Part shown: positions 1 to 8,781 of the stretch, piece by piece
Numbering within the stretch: the stretch's first letter is position 1
Layout of the letters: every line of letters starts with the position of its first letter
Assembly (NCBI GenBank): GCA_965220245.1
Contig: CBDCPI010000014.1
Location: 248,001-312,000 of the forward strand
Length of the DNA stretch: 64,000 bases
Reading direction: 5' to 3'
Origin: CBDCPI01 sp965220245
GTDB lineage: Bacteria > Chloroflexota > Dehalococcoidia > Lucifugimonadales > UBA3495
Notes under the pieces: model-generated
The model's database searches: none
The model's input: the letters and a program-made list of their open reading frames with translations, nothing else
Told to the model about the DNA's origin: nothing
Made by a program: the position numbers and the translations under genes

Positions 1-1
1 G

Positions 2-652
2 GCGGGCACGGACGTCGGCAGACCGGTTGACGCGGACTATCACGGAGCCGCCACGCTGACCTATTCCCTGTCCGGCTCCGACAAATTCGTCGTAGACTCC
101 GCCACCGGCCAGATCAGGGTGGCCCAAGGCGCGGCCCTGGACTACGAGACCACCCGGTCCTACGACGTGACGATGAGCGTCACCGACGGCATGGACGCCG
201 ACGGCAACTCCGAGGACAACCCCGCTGCCGATAGCACGATAATCGTCAACATCAGGTTGTCCAACGTGGCTGAGGCGACAATCGCCATCACTGGTCCGGA
301 GGGGCCGCTGACCACTTTGGGCCGGTTCCAGCTTACGTTCCTTCTCCATTTTGAGGATGGGATAGAGTGGAAGGATAACGACAATGTCACTATCGGCTGG
401 ATAAATGCCCGTACTGCCGGAGTTAGCATAACGCAGCTCTCCGACGGCTGGAGGGAAGAGCACAATGTCATTCCCCAAAGGCCGGGAGGCGATACGGGAA
501 CGGGGATGTTCACCACGTCGGCTGGAGCGAACTGGGGGAGGGCGCTGCGAGGGCTTCCTGGTCAGTGCAGGTGGACCCGGACCCGCCGGAAGTGGACATC
601 AGCGGACCGGCGGAGACGCAGAACGGCCCGTTCGAAGTCGTGTTCTCCATGA
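2..652 (+). CDS. Cadherin/Ig-like surface protein, fragment 1 (5' partial)
   Basis: The frame is open from the left edge, so the start lies outside the window. It opens with the end of a cadherin-type repeat (LTYSLSGSDKF, ATGQIRVAQGAALDYE, YDVTMSVTDGMDADGN). An Ig-like segment beginning ITGPEGPLTT follows. That segment has a paralogue near 1160-1450 in which the reading frame stays open. By comparison, the true reading here moves to the next fragment's frame somewhere between about 440 and 505, because only that frame gives a WSVQVDPDPP match to the paralogue's WAVEVDPDPP. The last ~50 codons of this frame are therefore probably not native. It belongs to one broken gene that runs to 5379. Confidence 0.6.
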   Translation, partial: AGTDVGRPVDADYHGAATLTYSLSGSDKFVVDSATGQIRVAQGAALDYETTRSYDVTMSVTDGMDADGNSEDNPAADSTIIVNIRLSNVAEATIAITGPEGPLTTLGRFQLTFLLHFEDGIEWKDNDNVTIGWINARTAGVSITQLSDGWREEHNVIPQRPGGDTGTGMFTTSAGANWGRALRGLPGQCRWTRTRRKWTSADRRRRRTARSKSCSP

Positions 653-1035
653 GCGAGGATGTGGTCAGGTTCGAGCAGAGCGACATCACGGTGACCAACG
701 GCTCGGTGACCTCCTTCTCCGGGTCTAAGCGGAGTTTCACCGCCCGGATTACGCCCTCGGCCAGCGGGCAGGTGACCGTGGAGGCGCCTGCGGGGGCGCT
801 CCAAGACGGAGTGGGCCACCCCAACGCGGCGGCGCAGTACTCGGTTGAGGCGGACTTGGACGCGCCGACGGTTGCTATCGGGGGCGTGCCGTCGATGATA
901 TACAGCCCGGACCCGTTTACCGTGACCTTCGACTTCTCGGAAGACGTGACCGGGTTCGAGGCGGCGGACATCACGGTGGAAAACGGGACCCTGGGCACGC
1001 TGACGGGAAGCGGAGCGTCCTACTCGGCCCGGTGA
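565..1035 (+). CDS. Cadherin/Ig-like surface protein, fragment 2 (frameshifted)
   Basis: This fragment carries two consecutive bacterial Ig-like units. Each has the pattern DPDPPEVDISGP, FSEDVTGFEAADITVENG, TPSASGQVTVEAPAGA. The first ATG is not a real start: similarity to the other units begins upstream, around 505. The frame ends at TACTCGGCCCGGTGA, immediately followed in another frame by TPDAVGDLTVTVAADAAQD, which completes the unit. Restoring one G at about 1031-1034 gives SYSARVTPDAV, so a single missing base explains the break. It is part of the broken gene 1-5379. Confidence 0.6.
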   Translation: MQVDPDPPEVDISGPAETQNGPFEVVFSMSEDVVRFEQSDITVTNGSVTSFSGSKRSFTARITPSASGQVTVEAPAGALQDGVGHPNAAAQYSVEADLDAPTVAIGGVPSMIYSPDPFTVTFDFSEDVTGFEAADITVENGTLGTLTGSGASYSAR

Positions 1036-3023
1036 CGCCGGACGCCGTCGGAGACCTGACCGTGACGGTGGCGGCGGACGCGGCGCAGGACGCGGCGGGC
1101 AACACCGGGCCAGCGGCGCCGGTGTCGCAGACGGCGGTATTCAGCACGACGGGAATCTCGATTACCGGTCCGGAGGGGCCTTTAACTACAGCCGGACCGT
1201 TCGAAATTCGGATTACCTACTGGGGCATCCCCGGCAGCGGCCCCGGCGCGGGGAATCTCTCTTACCGGTACACGAATAGCCGCGTCACCGGCGAACCTAC
1301 TCGGGGCGAGGGTGATGTTCAGACCGTGGCACTGACACCGGTGTCACCGTCATACAGGGACCAGTCGGGGCGCACGGAGAAATATAGCGTGAGGGTGAAT
1401 ATAACCTGGCGGGATGGCGAGTCGCTGGTCGAAGCGGCGTGGGCGGTGGAAGTGGACCCGGACCCGCCAACAGTCAGTATCTCCGGGCCGACGGAGCCGC
1501 AGAGCAGGCCCTTCGCAGTGACCATCGAATTCTCGGAAAACGTGACCGGGTTCGAAGCGGCGGACATCCCGGTGACCAACGCAACGGCATCCCTCAATTC
1601 AGTGGCAGAGGACTATTACGTCCTCACCGTCACACCCGCCGCGAGCGGCCCGGTGACGGCGGACGTGCCCGCGGGTGTCGTCCATGACGAAGCGGGCCAC
1701 CCCAACGAGGCCGCGCCGCAGTACTCGGTGCCGGCGGACCTGACGCTGAACGACCCTCCCCAGCTCCCGGGTGATGGCCTAGTCCGCGAGATACCCGAGA
1801 ACTCGCCGGCCGGCAGCCCCGTCGGCGACCCGGTTGCCGCAGAAAACCCGGGGGGCGACTCGCTGACCTACTCGATGTCCGGATCCGCTGCCTTCGTCAT
1901 CGACCCCGCCACCGGCCAGATTAGCGTGGCCGAGGGCACAGTGCTGGACTACGAGACCACCCAGTCCTACACCGTGACCGTGAGCGTTACCGACGGCAGG
2001 GACGCTGAGGGCAACACTGACCCCATTATTGATGACACCGTAGAGGTGACCATCACCGTGCTCGACTTCGATCTCGAATCGCCCGCCCCGCCCGACGCTC
2101 CGGTGGTGACCCGGTCGTCAACCCACCCCAAGACCGCGCTGGACGTGACCTGGACGGCGTCGGACAACACCGGGCGCCCGCCCCTCATCGGATATCACGT
2201 GGAGTACCTGGACAAGGTGGGAGGCAAAGGGATCTGGAAGCGCCTCTCCTTTGACATTACGACGACCGAGACCACCATTAGCGGCCTGAAACCTGGCACA
2301 ACCTATAAAGTGTTCGTAAGAGCGAACAATAGAGCAGAGGAGAGTGCAGGTTATGGGGACGCGTCGGATGTCACAACAGCCAGCACCGCGGCGAACATAG
2401 ACGCCCGGTTCCCGGGTGATGGCCCGGTCTGCGAGGTCGCCGAGAACTCGCTAACCGGCAGCCCCGTCTGCGCCCCGGTAACCGCAGAGGACGCCGAGGG
2501 CGACCCGCTGACCTACTCCCTGTCCGGCCCCCACGTCTTCGTCATCGTCCCGGCCACCGGCCAGATTATCGTGGCCGAGGGCGCAGCGTTGGACTACGAG
2601 ACCACCCCGTCCTACACCGTGACCGTGGGCGTCACCGACGGCTGGGACACCGACGGCCACGCCGACTACTCTGCTGATGACACCGTGGAGGTAACCATCA
2701 ACCTGACCGACGTGGCGCCGCCCGGCAAGCCGGACGCCCCGGCGGTCGCCGGAACATCTTCTACCGGCGTGGAAGTGAGCTGGACGGCGCCCGCCAACAC
2801 CGGGCCGCCCATTGGCTCGTACCTAGTCCATTACCGTGTACCGGCCGGGCCGGAATGGGACCCTGCTACTGCCACCGGCAGATTGGTCTTCGCTCCCGAT
2901 ACGCGGACTATTTTGACAAGCCTGGCGCCCGGAACAACCTACGAGGTCCGTGTGGCAGCGGCCAACAGCGAGGGGCCCGGGCCCTTGGTCGGACCCGGGC
3001 ACGGGTCGCACCAAAGCGGCTGA
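1032..3023 (+). CDS. Cadherin/Ig-like/FN3 surface protein, fragment 3 (frameshifted)
   Basis: The 663 codons hold, in order, the end of an Ig-like unit, a divergent Ig-like unit (ITGPEGPLTTAGPF), another Ig-like unit (VSISGPTEPQSRPFAV), a cadherin repeat (VREIPENSPAGSPVGDPVAA to VTVSVTDGRDAEGN), a fibronectin-III domain (PDAPVVTRSSTH to TTYKVFVRANNRAEE), a second cadherin repeat and a second FN3. Near 2980 the FN3 end reads EGPGPLVGPGHG here, but EGPGPWSDPGTG in the frame of the next fragment, so one extra base lies in GGGCCCGGGCCCTTGG. These domains typically mediate adhesion at the cell surface. The exact ligand cannot be told. Confidence 0.65.
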   Translation: MTPDAVGDLTVTVAADAAQDAAGNTGPAAPVSQTAVFSTTGISITGPEGPLTTAGPFEIRITYWGIPGSGPGAGNLSYRYTNSRVTGEPTRGEGDVQTVALTPVSPSYRDQSGRTEKYSVRVNITWRDGESLVEAAWAVEVDPDPPTVSISGPTEPQSRPFAVTIEFSENVTGFEAADIPVTNATASLNSVAEDYYVLTVTPAASGPVTADVPAGVVHDEAGHPNEAAPQYSVPADLTLNDPPQLPGDGLVREIPENSPAGSPVGDPVAAENPGGDSLTYSMSGSAAFVIDPATGQISVAEGTVLDYETTQSYTVTVSVTDGRDAEGNTDPIIDDTVEVTITVLDFDLESPAPPDAPVVTRSSTHPKTALDVTWTASDNTGRPPLIGYHVEYLDKVGGKGIWKRLSFDITTTETTISGLKPGTTYKVFVRANNRAEESAGYGDASDVTTASTAANIDARFPGDGPVCEVAENSLTGSPVCAPVTAEDAEGDPLTYSLSGPHVFVIVPATGQIIVAEGAALDYETTPSYTVTVGVTDGWDTDGHADYSADDTVEVTINLTDVAPPGKPDAPAVAGTSSTGVEVSWTAPANTGPPIGSYLVHYRVPAGPEWDPATATGRLVFAPDTRTILTSLAPGTTYEVRVAAANSEGPGPLVGPGHGSHQSG

Positions 3024-5379
3024 CACCACCGCGGTCCGCGAGGTGGCCGAGAACTCCCCGGCCAATACCTCCGTCGGTGCGCCTGTGACCGCCGCGGGCC
3101 CGGGGGACCGCACGCTGACCTATCACATCATCGACGCCTCCGGCAACTTCGCCATCGACCCCGACACCGGCCAGATTAGCGTGGCCGCCAGCGCAATGCT
3201 GGACTACGAGACCACCCCGTCCTACGCCGTGAACATAAAGGCCGACGCCGGCGACGAATATATCCACTTCATCGGCGTCACCATCAACCTGACCGACGTG
3301 GCCGAGCCGCCGGCCTTCGACGGCGAGGCGGTCCGCCAAGTGGCCGAAAACTCGGCGGCCGGCGCAGCCGTAGGCGCGCCGGTGACAGCCACGGACCCGG
3401 AGGACGATACTCTAACTTACTCGCTCACCGGCTCCGACGCCTTCATCATCGACGTCGACACCGGACAGATCAGCGTAGCCGAGAGCGCAGCGCTGGACTA
3501 CGAGGCCACCCGGTCTTACACGGTGACCGTAAGCGTGACCGACGGCAAGGACGCCGACGGCAACGCCGACTCTGCCATTGATGCCACCGTGGAGGTAACC
3601 ATCAACGTAATCGACGTGACGGGGCCCGCCAAGCCCGACGCGCCGACGGTGGAACAGTCTTCAACCGATCCCACGACCATGCTGGACGTGAGCTGGCCGG
3701 CCCGTTGTTGTCCGGGGCCGTCCAGCACCGGCTACGACGTGCGGTACAGGAAGGAGGGCGCGCCGGATTGGAAGGATCACGCTTTCACCGGCACAGGAAC
3801 CACGACCACGATCAGCGGCCTGGACCCCGGCGCCACGCATGAGGTGCAGGTGGCCGCGACCAACGACGAGGGCTTGGGCCCCTGGTCGGAAACCGGAGCG
3901 GCCAGCACCAAAGATGACACCGTGAGCGTACCCGACGGCAAGGACCCCGACGGCAACGTCGCCCCTCCCATTGATGACACCGTGAGCGTACCCGACGGCA
4001 AGGACCCCGACGACAACGCCGCCACCATCACCGATGACACCGTGGGCGTACCCGACGGCAATGACGCGGACGGCAACGTCGCCCCTCCCATTGATGACAC
4101 CGTGAGCGTACCCGACGGCAATGACCCCGACGGCAACGACGCCCCCACCATTGGTGACACCGTGAGCGTACCCGACGGCAATGACGCGGACGGCAACGTC
4201 GCCCCCACCATTGATGACACCGTGAGCGTACCCGACGGCAATGACCCCGACGGCAACGTCGCCCCCACCATTGGTGACACCGTGAGCGTACCCGACGGCA
4301 ACGACGCCGACGACAACGACGCCCCCGCCATTGATGACACCGTGGAGATAACTATCAACATAACCGACGTGGACGAGCCGCCCGCCCGGCCCGACGCTCC
4401 GTCGGTGGCTCCGTCTTCAACCAGTCCGGGGTCGACGCTGGAGGTAACCTGGACGGCCCCGGACAACGCCGGCCGACCGGCCATCACCGGCTACAGCCTG
4501 CATTACCGAAAGCAAGGCGCCACGGACTGGACCCCCGTCAACATCACCGGCACCGTGACCGGGACCACGATTACCGGCCTGGAGCCTGGCACGACCTACG
4601 AAGTGCAGGTGGCCGCTACTAATAACGAAGGTACGAGCCCTTGGTCGGAAACCGGAGCGGCCAGCACCAGATCGGACCGCGGGGGCAGAAATCCCCAAGG
4701 CCCCGGCCAGTTCACCCCACTTCCCGACCCTATCCCCGACCCGGACGGTCCCGATGATAGCGGCGGCGGAGACGGTTCCGGGGACAAAGACGGTGACCCC
4801 GCCGACGGCGACGGTCCCGGCGGCAACGACGGCGGCTCCGGCGGCGACGACGGTCCCGGAGACAAAGACAGTGACTCCGGCGACGGGGCCGGTCCCGGCG
4901 GCAACGACAGTTACCCCGGCGACGGGGACGGTTTCGGGAACAACCACGGCGGCTCCGGCCACGGTTCCGGAGGCAACGACGGCGACTCCGGCGGCGGCGG
5001 CAATTCCGCCGTCATCCGCGAAGTCCAAGTGAACGCAGCCAACGACGAGGGCGCCGGCGAATGGTCGGACCCCGGAACGGGCAGCAACGAAACGCCCAAC
5101 CCTGGCCCCATAGCCGTCAACCCCACAGCCACCCAACAAAACACCGGCGGCGACGGCGTACCCTCGGCCAACCGCTTGGTAAAACACGCACCCGGACCGG
5201 CGCAGGCCGACAGTGTTGGCAATCTGGCTGCCGTGGCCGCCACCCCAAGGGCAACCCCCGGCTCGGGCTTCTGGACCACTACCGGTTGGATCAGCCTCAT
5301 CATCGCGCTGGTGGGTTTCGCCCTAACCGTAGCCGGCGCCGTCCACCTGATGCGCCGCCGGAGCAGGCAGTCCTCCTGA
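2950..5379 (+). CDS. Cadherin/FN3 surface protein, C-terminal fragment with membrane anchor
   Basis: Similarity takes over from fragment 3 near codon 10. Two cadherin repeats (VREVAENSPANTSVGAP; VRQVAENSAAGAAVGAP, each ending ALDYE..SYTVTV) are followed by an FN3, seven 20-residue Asp-rich repeats, another FN3 and a long Gly/Asp/Ser-rich linker at about 4740-5010. The C-terminus has a hydrophobic segment (ISLIIALVGFALTVAGAVHL) then RRRSRQSS, which is a single membrane anchor with a positive cytoplasmic tail. Orientation and domains indicate a large extracellular stalk, probably stabilised by Ca2+ through the DxDxDG-like loops. The intact ancestor would exceed 1,790 residues. The ATG at 2950 is probably an artefact of the upstream frameshift. 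Confidence 0.7.
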   Translation: MWQRPTARGPGPWSDPGTGRTKAADTTAVREVAENSPANTSVGAPVTAAGPGDRTLTYHIIDASGNFAIDPDTGQISVAASAMLDYETTPSYAVNIKADAGDEYIHFIGVTINLTDVAEPPAFDGEAVRQVAENSAAGAAVGAPVTATDPEDDTLTYSLTGSDAFIIDVDTGQISVAESAALDYEATRSYTVTVSVTDGKDADGNADSAIDATVEVTINVIDVTGPAKPDAPTVEQSSTDPTTMLDVSWPARCCPGPSSTGYDVRYRKEGAPDWKDHAFTGTGTTTTISGLDPGATHEVQVAATNDEGLGPWSETGAASTKDDTVSVPDGKDPDGNVAPPIDDTVSVPDGKDPDDNAATITDDTVGVPDGNDADGNVAPPIDDTVSVPDGNDPDGNDAPTIGDTVSVPDGNDADGNVAPTIDDTVSVPDGNDPDGNVAPTIGDTVSVPDGNDADDNDAPAIDDTVEITINITDVDEPPARPDAPSVAPSSTSPGSTLEVTWTAPDNAGRPAITGYSLHYRKQGATDWTPVNITGTVTGTTITGLEPGTTYEVQVAATNNEGTSPWSETGAASTRSDRGGRNPQGPGQFTPLPDPIPDPDGPDDSGGGDGSGDKDGDPADGDGPGGNDGGSGGDDGPGDKDSDSGDGAGPGGNDSYPGDGDGFGNNHGGSGHGSGGNDGDSGGGGNSAVIREVQVNAANDEGAGEWSDPGTGSNETPNPGPIAVNPTATQQNTGGDGVPSANRLVKHAPGPAQADSVGNLAAVAATPRATPGSGFWTTTGWISLIIALVGFALTVAGAVHLMRRRSRQSS
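3913..4332 (+). repeat. Seven tandem 60-bp repeats inside the surface-protein gene
   Basis: Seven head-to-tail 60-bp units, each starting GATGACACCGTGAGCGTACC, encode 20 residues of the type DDTVSVPDGKDPDGN followed by APPI, ATIT or APTI. The length is a multiple of three, so copy-number change would keep the frame. The unit resembles the end of the adjacent cadherin domain (VTDGKDADGN..IDATVEV), so it probably arose by duplication of that boundary. Asp-rich spacing suggests Ca2+ binding, which is inference. Confidence 0.9.
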
Positions 5380-6092
5380 GGCAACTCCACATCCGGGGGC
5401 GGCTCTGGTTTCCGGCGCCGCCCCCGGACAGGATAGCCCCGGAATAGGCTTCCGAACGGATGGAATTGGCAGCGTTCTTCTGAGCCCCCTTTCTGTTGAG
5501 CCTCGTTTCTGTCATTCCGAGCAGCGCGAGGAATCTAAAATTCTTGCTGGGGCCAACTTCGCCTTTCCAGAGGGATTTTAGACCCCTCACTGCGTTCGGG
5601 GTGACCGTTCGGGGTGAGCGTTCGGGGTGACAATGAAAAGACCCGGCCTCCCCCGCAATTGCCATGAAAATAGGCAACCCGTCATTCCCGCGCAGGCGGG
5701 AATCCAGAAATTCCAGGCACAAGGACCGCCACTGGCTGGCAACATCTCTGGACTCCCGCTTAAGCGGGAGTGACGGTTGGGGACTGGCCGCCATTTTCAT
5801 CCTCATACGTGGCCCGCCGCGGCGGGCCACTAGCAATTCCGGCGAAGGCCGGAATCCAAGACCGTTCTCCGCCAGCTACGCCTGTCCTGAGACTCTCCTG
5901 AGCACGGTCGAAGGGCTTGTCGAAGGGCCTGTCCTGAGCTTGTCAAAGGATTCTTTGTCCTCAGAATTTCTGGATTCCGGCCTTCGCCGGAATGACAGGG
6001 GAGGAGACCGGTTTAGAAACTTATTCACGCATCAGTAAAAGGCCCTGCGGGGTGGCCGGAGCGGATGGGGTAGTCAGCCACCCCGGCTTGGG
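5380..6092. repeat. Gene-free gap filled with dispersed palindromic repeats
   Basis: No credible gene. Four repeat types lie here. A GTCATTCC..GGAATCTAAAAT / TTTTAGACCCCTC..GGGTGAC palindrome spans 5511-5632 and ends in three near-identical 12-bp GTTCGGGGTGAC steps. A CATTCCCGCGCAGGCGGGAAT / ACTCCCGCTTAAGCGGGAGT element is at 5681-5774. A 22-bp GC-rich palindrome centred on GCCGCGGC is at 5809-5830. An ATTCCGGCGAAGGCCGGAAT-bounded element at 5835-5996 carries CTGTCCTGAGCTTGTC steps. All recur elsewhere in the window. Confidence 0.85.
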
Positions 6093-6431
6093 CTAATCGT
6101 CCAAGTGGATGGTGGCGGTCACCCTGGGGACGCTGCTCACCACCCGGGTCGTGTGCCCGTGGCCCGTCAGGTCTTCGGCGAGGTTGACATCGCCGGGCCC
6201 CAGCCGGTGGAGCGTGCCGTCGGCAAGCCCGATTTCCGCTTCCCCGGAAAGAGTGATTATGTACTGCCTCCGGGGCGCCACGTGCCAATCACTGAAAAAC
6301 CCCGGCTCCAACGCCCGGAATACGATTCCCTTGGCGTTTTGCAACTGGGTCCAGTCGGGATGGGAGGCCGGGTCGATTTCTTCAATGTGGGACTGGCCGT
6401 CGTCGCCGGAATACAATCTTATGGATGCCAT
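6093..6431 (-). CDS. Cupin-fold protein
   Basis: 112 residues, about the size of a single cupin barrel. Residues 45-90 carry a degenerate cupin pattern (DWHVAPRRQYIITLSGEAEIGLADGTLHRLGPGDVNLAEDLTGHGHTTRV): a GEAEIGLADG strand-turn and a PGDV motif. The His-rich end (GHGHTT) could bind metal. The start has a good ribosome site (GGAGG, 7 nt upstream). It is divergent from the aldo/keto reductase, 61 bp away. Single-domain cupins have many roles, so the substrate is unknown. Confidence 0.75.
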   Translation of the reverse strand: MASIRLYSGDDGQSHIEEIDPASHPDWTQLQNAKGIVFRALEPGFFSDWHVAPRRQYIITLSGEAEIGLADGTLHRLGPGDVNLAEDLTGHGHTTRVVSSVPRVTATIHLDD

Positions 6432-6492
6432 GTTCCCTCCTGTTATTATGAAGTCTCAACCTGAATCTTAACCCAAATATGAGCGTACAACC

Positions 6493-7428
6493 ATGCTAGA
6501 GCTACCTACCAGAGTCTTGGGACGCACCGGGCTAGAAGTTACTACGCTAGGCTTCGGCGCTTTAGAGTTACGGGGCATGGTCGCCGGAGTGGGCCGACCC
6601 CTGTCCCCCGTTCAGCCGGCCAAAATCCTGAACGCCGTCTTGGACGCGGGCATCAATTACATTGATGTTGCTGTCGACTATGGGGAAGCCGAGGAGCACA
6701 TCGGCAAAAACATCTCCCACCGCCGGCCGGAATTCTACCTGGCCAGCAAGTGCGGTTGCCCCTTGGACAATACCCGGTTCCGGCCCGAGGAGCGCACCAG
6801 GTTTGGCGTCCCCTTGCCCCGGCTCCACGACTACAGCCGGGACAACATCATCAACGCCTGCCACCAGAGCCTCCGGCGGATGAAGACGGACTATCTGGAC
6901 ATCGTCCAGTTCCACTTCAGCCCGGCAAGAGAGGTCTTGGAACAGGAAGGGGCCATTGAGACCCTGCAAGACCTCAAGCGGCAGGGAAAGATTCGCTTCC
7001 TCGGCTGCTCCTCCATCCTGCCCAACATCTTCGACCACATAGAAATGGAGGTGTTCGACGTGTTGCAGGTCCCCTATTCCATCCTGCAACCGGAACACGC
7101 CGGGGCAATTGCTTCCGCCGCCGCGGCCGGGCTTGGCGTAGTCATCCGCGGCGGCGTGGCCCGAGGTCAGCCGGGCGAAGGACAGGGGACCGCCCAAGTA
7201 TGGGACCTGTGGGAGAAAGCGGGCCTGGATGACCTGCTACAGGACATGACGGCCACCGAGTTCTTGCTTCGCGCCACCATCTCCAACCCAAACGTACATA
7301 CGGCCATCGTCGGCACCCTCAATCCCGCCCACCTGCGAGAAAATGCCGCGGCAGCGCGGAAAGGGCCGCTCCCCGCCCCGGTGCTCCAAGAAGCCAAACG
7401 GCGTCTCAATTCGGTCCTAGCTGGTTAG
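6493..7428 (+). CDS. Aldo/keto reductase
   Basis: 311 residues, a full-length (alpha/beta)8 NADPH-dependent oxidoreductase. The catalytic tetrad is visible as Asp58 (YIDVAVDYG), Tyr63, Lys86 (LASKCG) and His141 (VQFHFS). The N-terminal RVLGRTGLEVTTLGFGA is typical of the family. Near the C-terminus, HTAIVGTLNPAHLRENAAA contacts the NADP phosphate in relatives. It probably reduces a carbonyl compound in the cytoplasm; the substrate is not predictable. It is divergent from the cupin gene and stands alone on this strand. Confidence 0.9.
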   Translation: MLELPTRVLGRTGLEVTTLGFGALELRGMVAGVGRPLSPVQPAKILNAVLDAGINYIDVAVDYGEAEEHIGKNISHRRPEFYLASKCGCPLDNTRFRPEERTRFGVPLPRLHDYSRDNIINACHQSLRRMKTDYLDIVQFHFSPAREVLEQEGAIETLQDLKRQGKIRFLGCSSILPNIFDHIEMEVFDVLQVPYSILQPEHAGAIASAAAAGLGVVIRGGVARGQPGEGQGTAQVWDLWEKAGLDDLLQDMTATEFLLRATISNPNVHTAIVGTLNPAHLRENAAAARKGPLPAPVLQEAKRRLNSVLAG

Positions 7429-7624
7429 CAGCCCGTTGCTTGGTCATTCCCAAGTTCAGGCGCTCTGGAGGCTCTGACCAGCCTTCGGCGGTGGCAACGA
7501 GTTCACCATCAGATCAAATGTGATGCTGCCAACAATCAAGTTAGGCTGGCGCGAATTTCTGTGGCGTACTATTTCAGTGTACGGTTTATCCGTGGAATAT
7601 TTTGACGAGGCACTGAGGCACGGT

Positions 7625-7849
7625 ATGAAGAATATAACTCTGAGCGCTGACGAGAACTTGATTGAAGCGGCGCGCCAGCGCGCCGCGGCAGAGCTAACGA
7701 CCTTGAACGCTCAATTCCGTCTGTGGCTCATGGACTATGCCGGGCGGGAACGCCGGGCCGATGACGCCATCGCCGCCATCCGGGAGCTACGTGGCGCTAT
7801 ATCTACAGGCGGACGCAATTTCACCCGGGATGAGATGAATGAACGCTGA
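7625..7849 (+). CDS. VapB-like antitoxin
   Basis: 74 residues from the ATG at 7625. A longer frame opens at 7520, but residues before MKNITLSADENLIEAAR lack family character. The start MKNITLSADENLIE..ARQRAAAE is the usual opening of ribbon-helix-helix antitoxins, and the C-terminus (RNFTRDEMNER) would wrap the toxin. The stop overlaps the toxin start by 11 bp, so the pair is translationally coupled. It probably neutralises the PIN RNase and represses its own promoter, as is known for VapBC. Confidence 0.75.
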   Translation: MKNITLSADENLIEAARQRAAAELTTLNAQFRLWLMDYAGRERRADDAIAAIRELRGAISTGGRNFTRDEMNER

Positions 7850-8285
7850 AGACTTCATCGATACGAACGTCTTCGTCTATCTGTTCAACGTCTTCGTCTA
7901 TCTGTTCGATGAGACCAATGCCGACAAGCGCCAACGCGCAGAGAGCTTAGTGCACCGTAGCCTGGAGCGGGGAACTGGCTGCATCAGCTATCAGGTAGTC
8001 CAGGAGACGATGAACATTGTCACCCGAAAGCTCGGGGCAACACCTGAGAGTGCGCAGCGCCTGTTGGACGATGTTCTGATACCACTCTGGCGGATAAATC
8101 CAACAGCGGCGCTCTATCGGCGCGGCCTTAGACTACAAGCCCGTTACGAGTTCAGCTTCTACGACTCACTCATCGTCGCAGCCTCCCTCGAAGCCGACTG
8201 CATCCGCCTCTATACCGAAGACTTGCAGCACGGCCAGCAGATACAGCGGCTGACCATCCAGAGTCCGTTCGTCGACCTAATATAG
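7839..8285 (+). CDS. VapC-like PIN-domain toxin
   Basis: 148 residues, a PIN-domain endoribonuclease partner of the upstream VapB. Conserved acidic residues are visible: Asp in FIDTNVFVY, Glu in VVQETMNIV, Asp in FSFYDSLIVAA and Asp in LYTEDL. Right after the first acidic strand a perfect 21-bp tandem duplication (7866-7907) repeats NVFVYLF, giving a 7-residue insertion next to the active site. The reading frame is kept. The insertion could weaken or destroy activity, or be an assembly artefact. VapC toxins usually cut tRNA or rRNA. Confidence 0.85.
   Translation: MNAEDFIDTNVFVYLFNVFVYLFDETNADKRQRAESLVHRSLERGTGCISYQVVQETMNIVTRKLGATPESAQRLLDDVLIPLWRINPTAALYRRGLRLQARYEFSFYDSLIVAASLEADCIRLYTEDLQHGQQIQRLTIQSPFVDLI
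7866..7907 (+). repeat. Perfect 21-bp tandem duplication within vapC
   Basis: The two copies (7866-7886 and 7887-7907) are identical, each beginning AACGTCTTCGTC. Identity of both copies indicates a very recent slippage event. Confidence 0.95.
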
Positions 8286-8781
8286 TTGCGGTTCCTCCCC
8301 GGTCTCCCATCGGCTATAGTTCAGTGGTGGCCTCGCAGCGGTAGCCCTCCAGGTCTGATTCGGTGACCACAAACCGGACTGCCGCCAGTCCTTCGGGCAG
8401 ATTTGCCCCGGTTTGCTGCGCCCACCAATCAAGCAGGTTAACGCCTGCAGGGGCGGCGGAAATGTCGAAAGCGGTCTCCGAGGTCTCCGAAAGGAAACTG
8501 GACCTAGTCTCCCGGCTGAGGTTTCCACCGGTTGATCGAGGATTATTTGGAACAGGATAAACAGCCAGACGCCAGCCAAAGAAAGGGCTTGGCAACTCCT
8601 CTTGTTAGAGCAGCAAACCCACCACATCTGCAATCGTTAGTCCTGCCGCCAGCCAGCCTCGTTTACGCTGGCACGGGCAACATAATGCCCAAGACAGGGA
8701 CCGGAGATACCGGAGGATGGATGGGGATAGCCAGGGACGGTGTATGAGGAGTGTGTGACCTGCTAGGTCAGGCCCCCGCCG
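8286..8781. other. Gap without a confident gene
   Basis: No gene with recognisable motifs is seen. A 93-codon frame on the minus strand (8314-8595) ends in plausible protein-like sequence (LLDWWAQQTGANLPEGLAAV) but matches nothing I recognise and has no clear start. It may be the tail of a decayed gene, like the ABC ATPase remnant next to it. Confidence 0.4.

Noticed and set aside
3777..4487. 236-codon minus-strand frame opposite the 60-bp repeats
   Set aside because: It is the mirror of the repetitive coding strand (SLPSGTLTVS repeats) and has no independent gene features.
5664..6038. 124-codon plus-strand frame with SFPRRRESRNSRHKDRHW
   Set aside because: This peptide is the typical false translation of the GCGGGAATCC palindromic repeat, not a protein.
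8314..8595. 93-codon minus-strand frame with LLDWWAQQTGANLPEGLAAV
   Set aside because: No recognisable family, no ribosome site, and overlaps another open frame. It may be a gene remnant, but I cannot support it as a gene.
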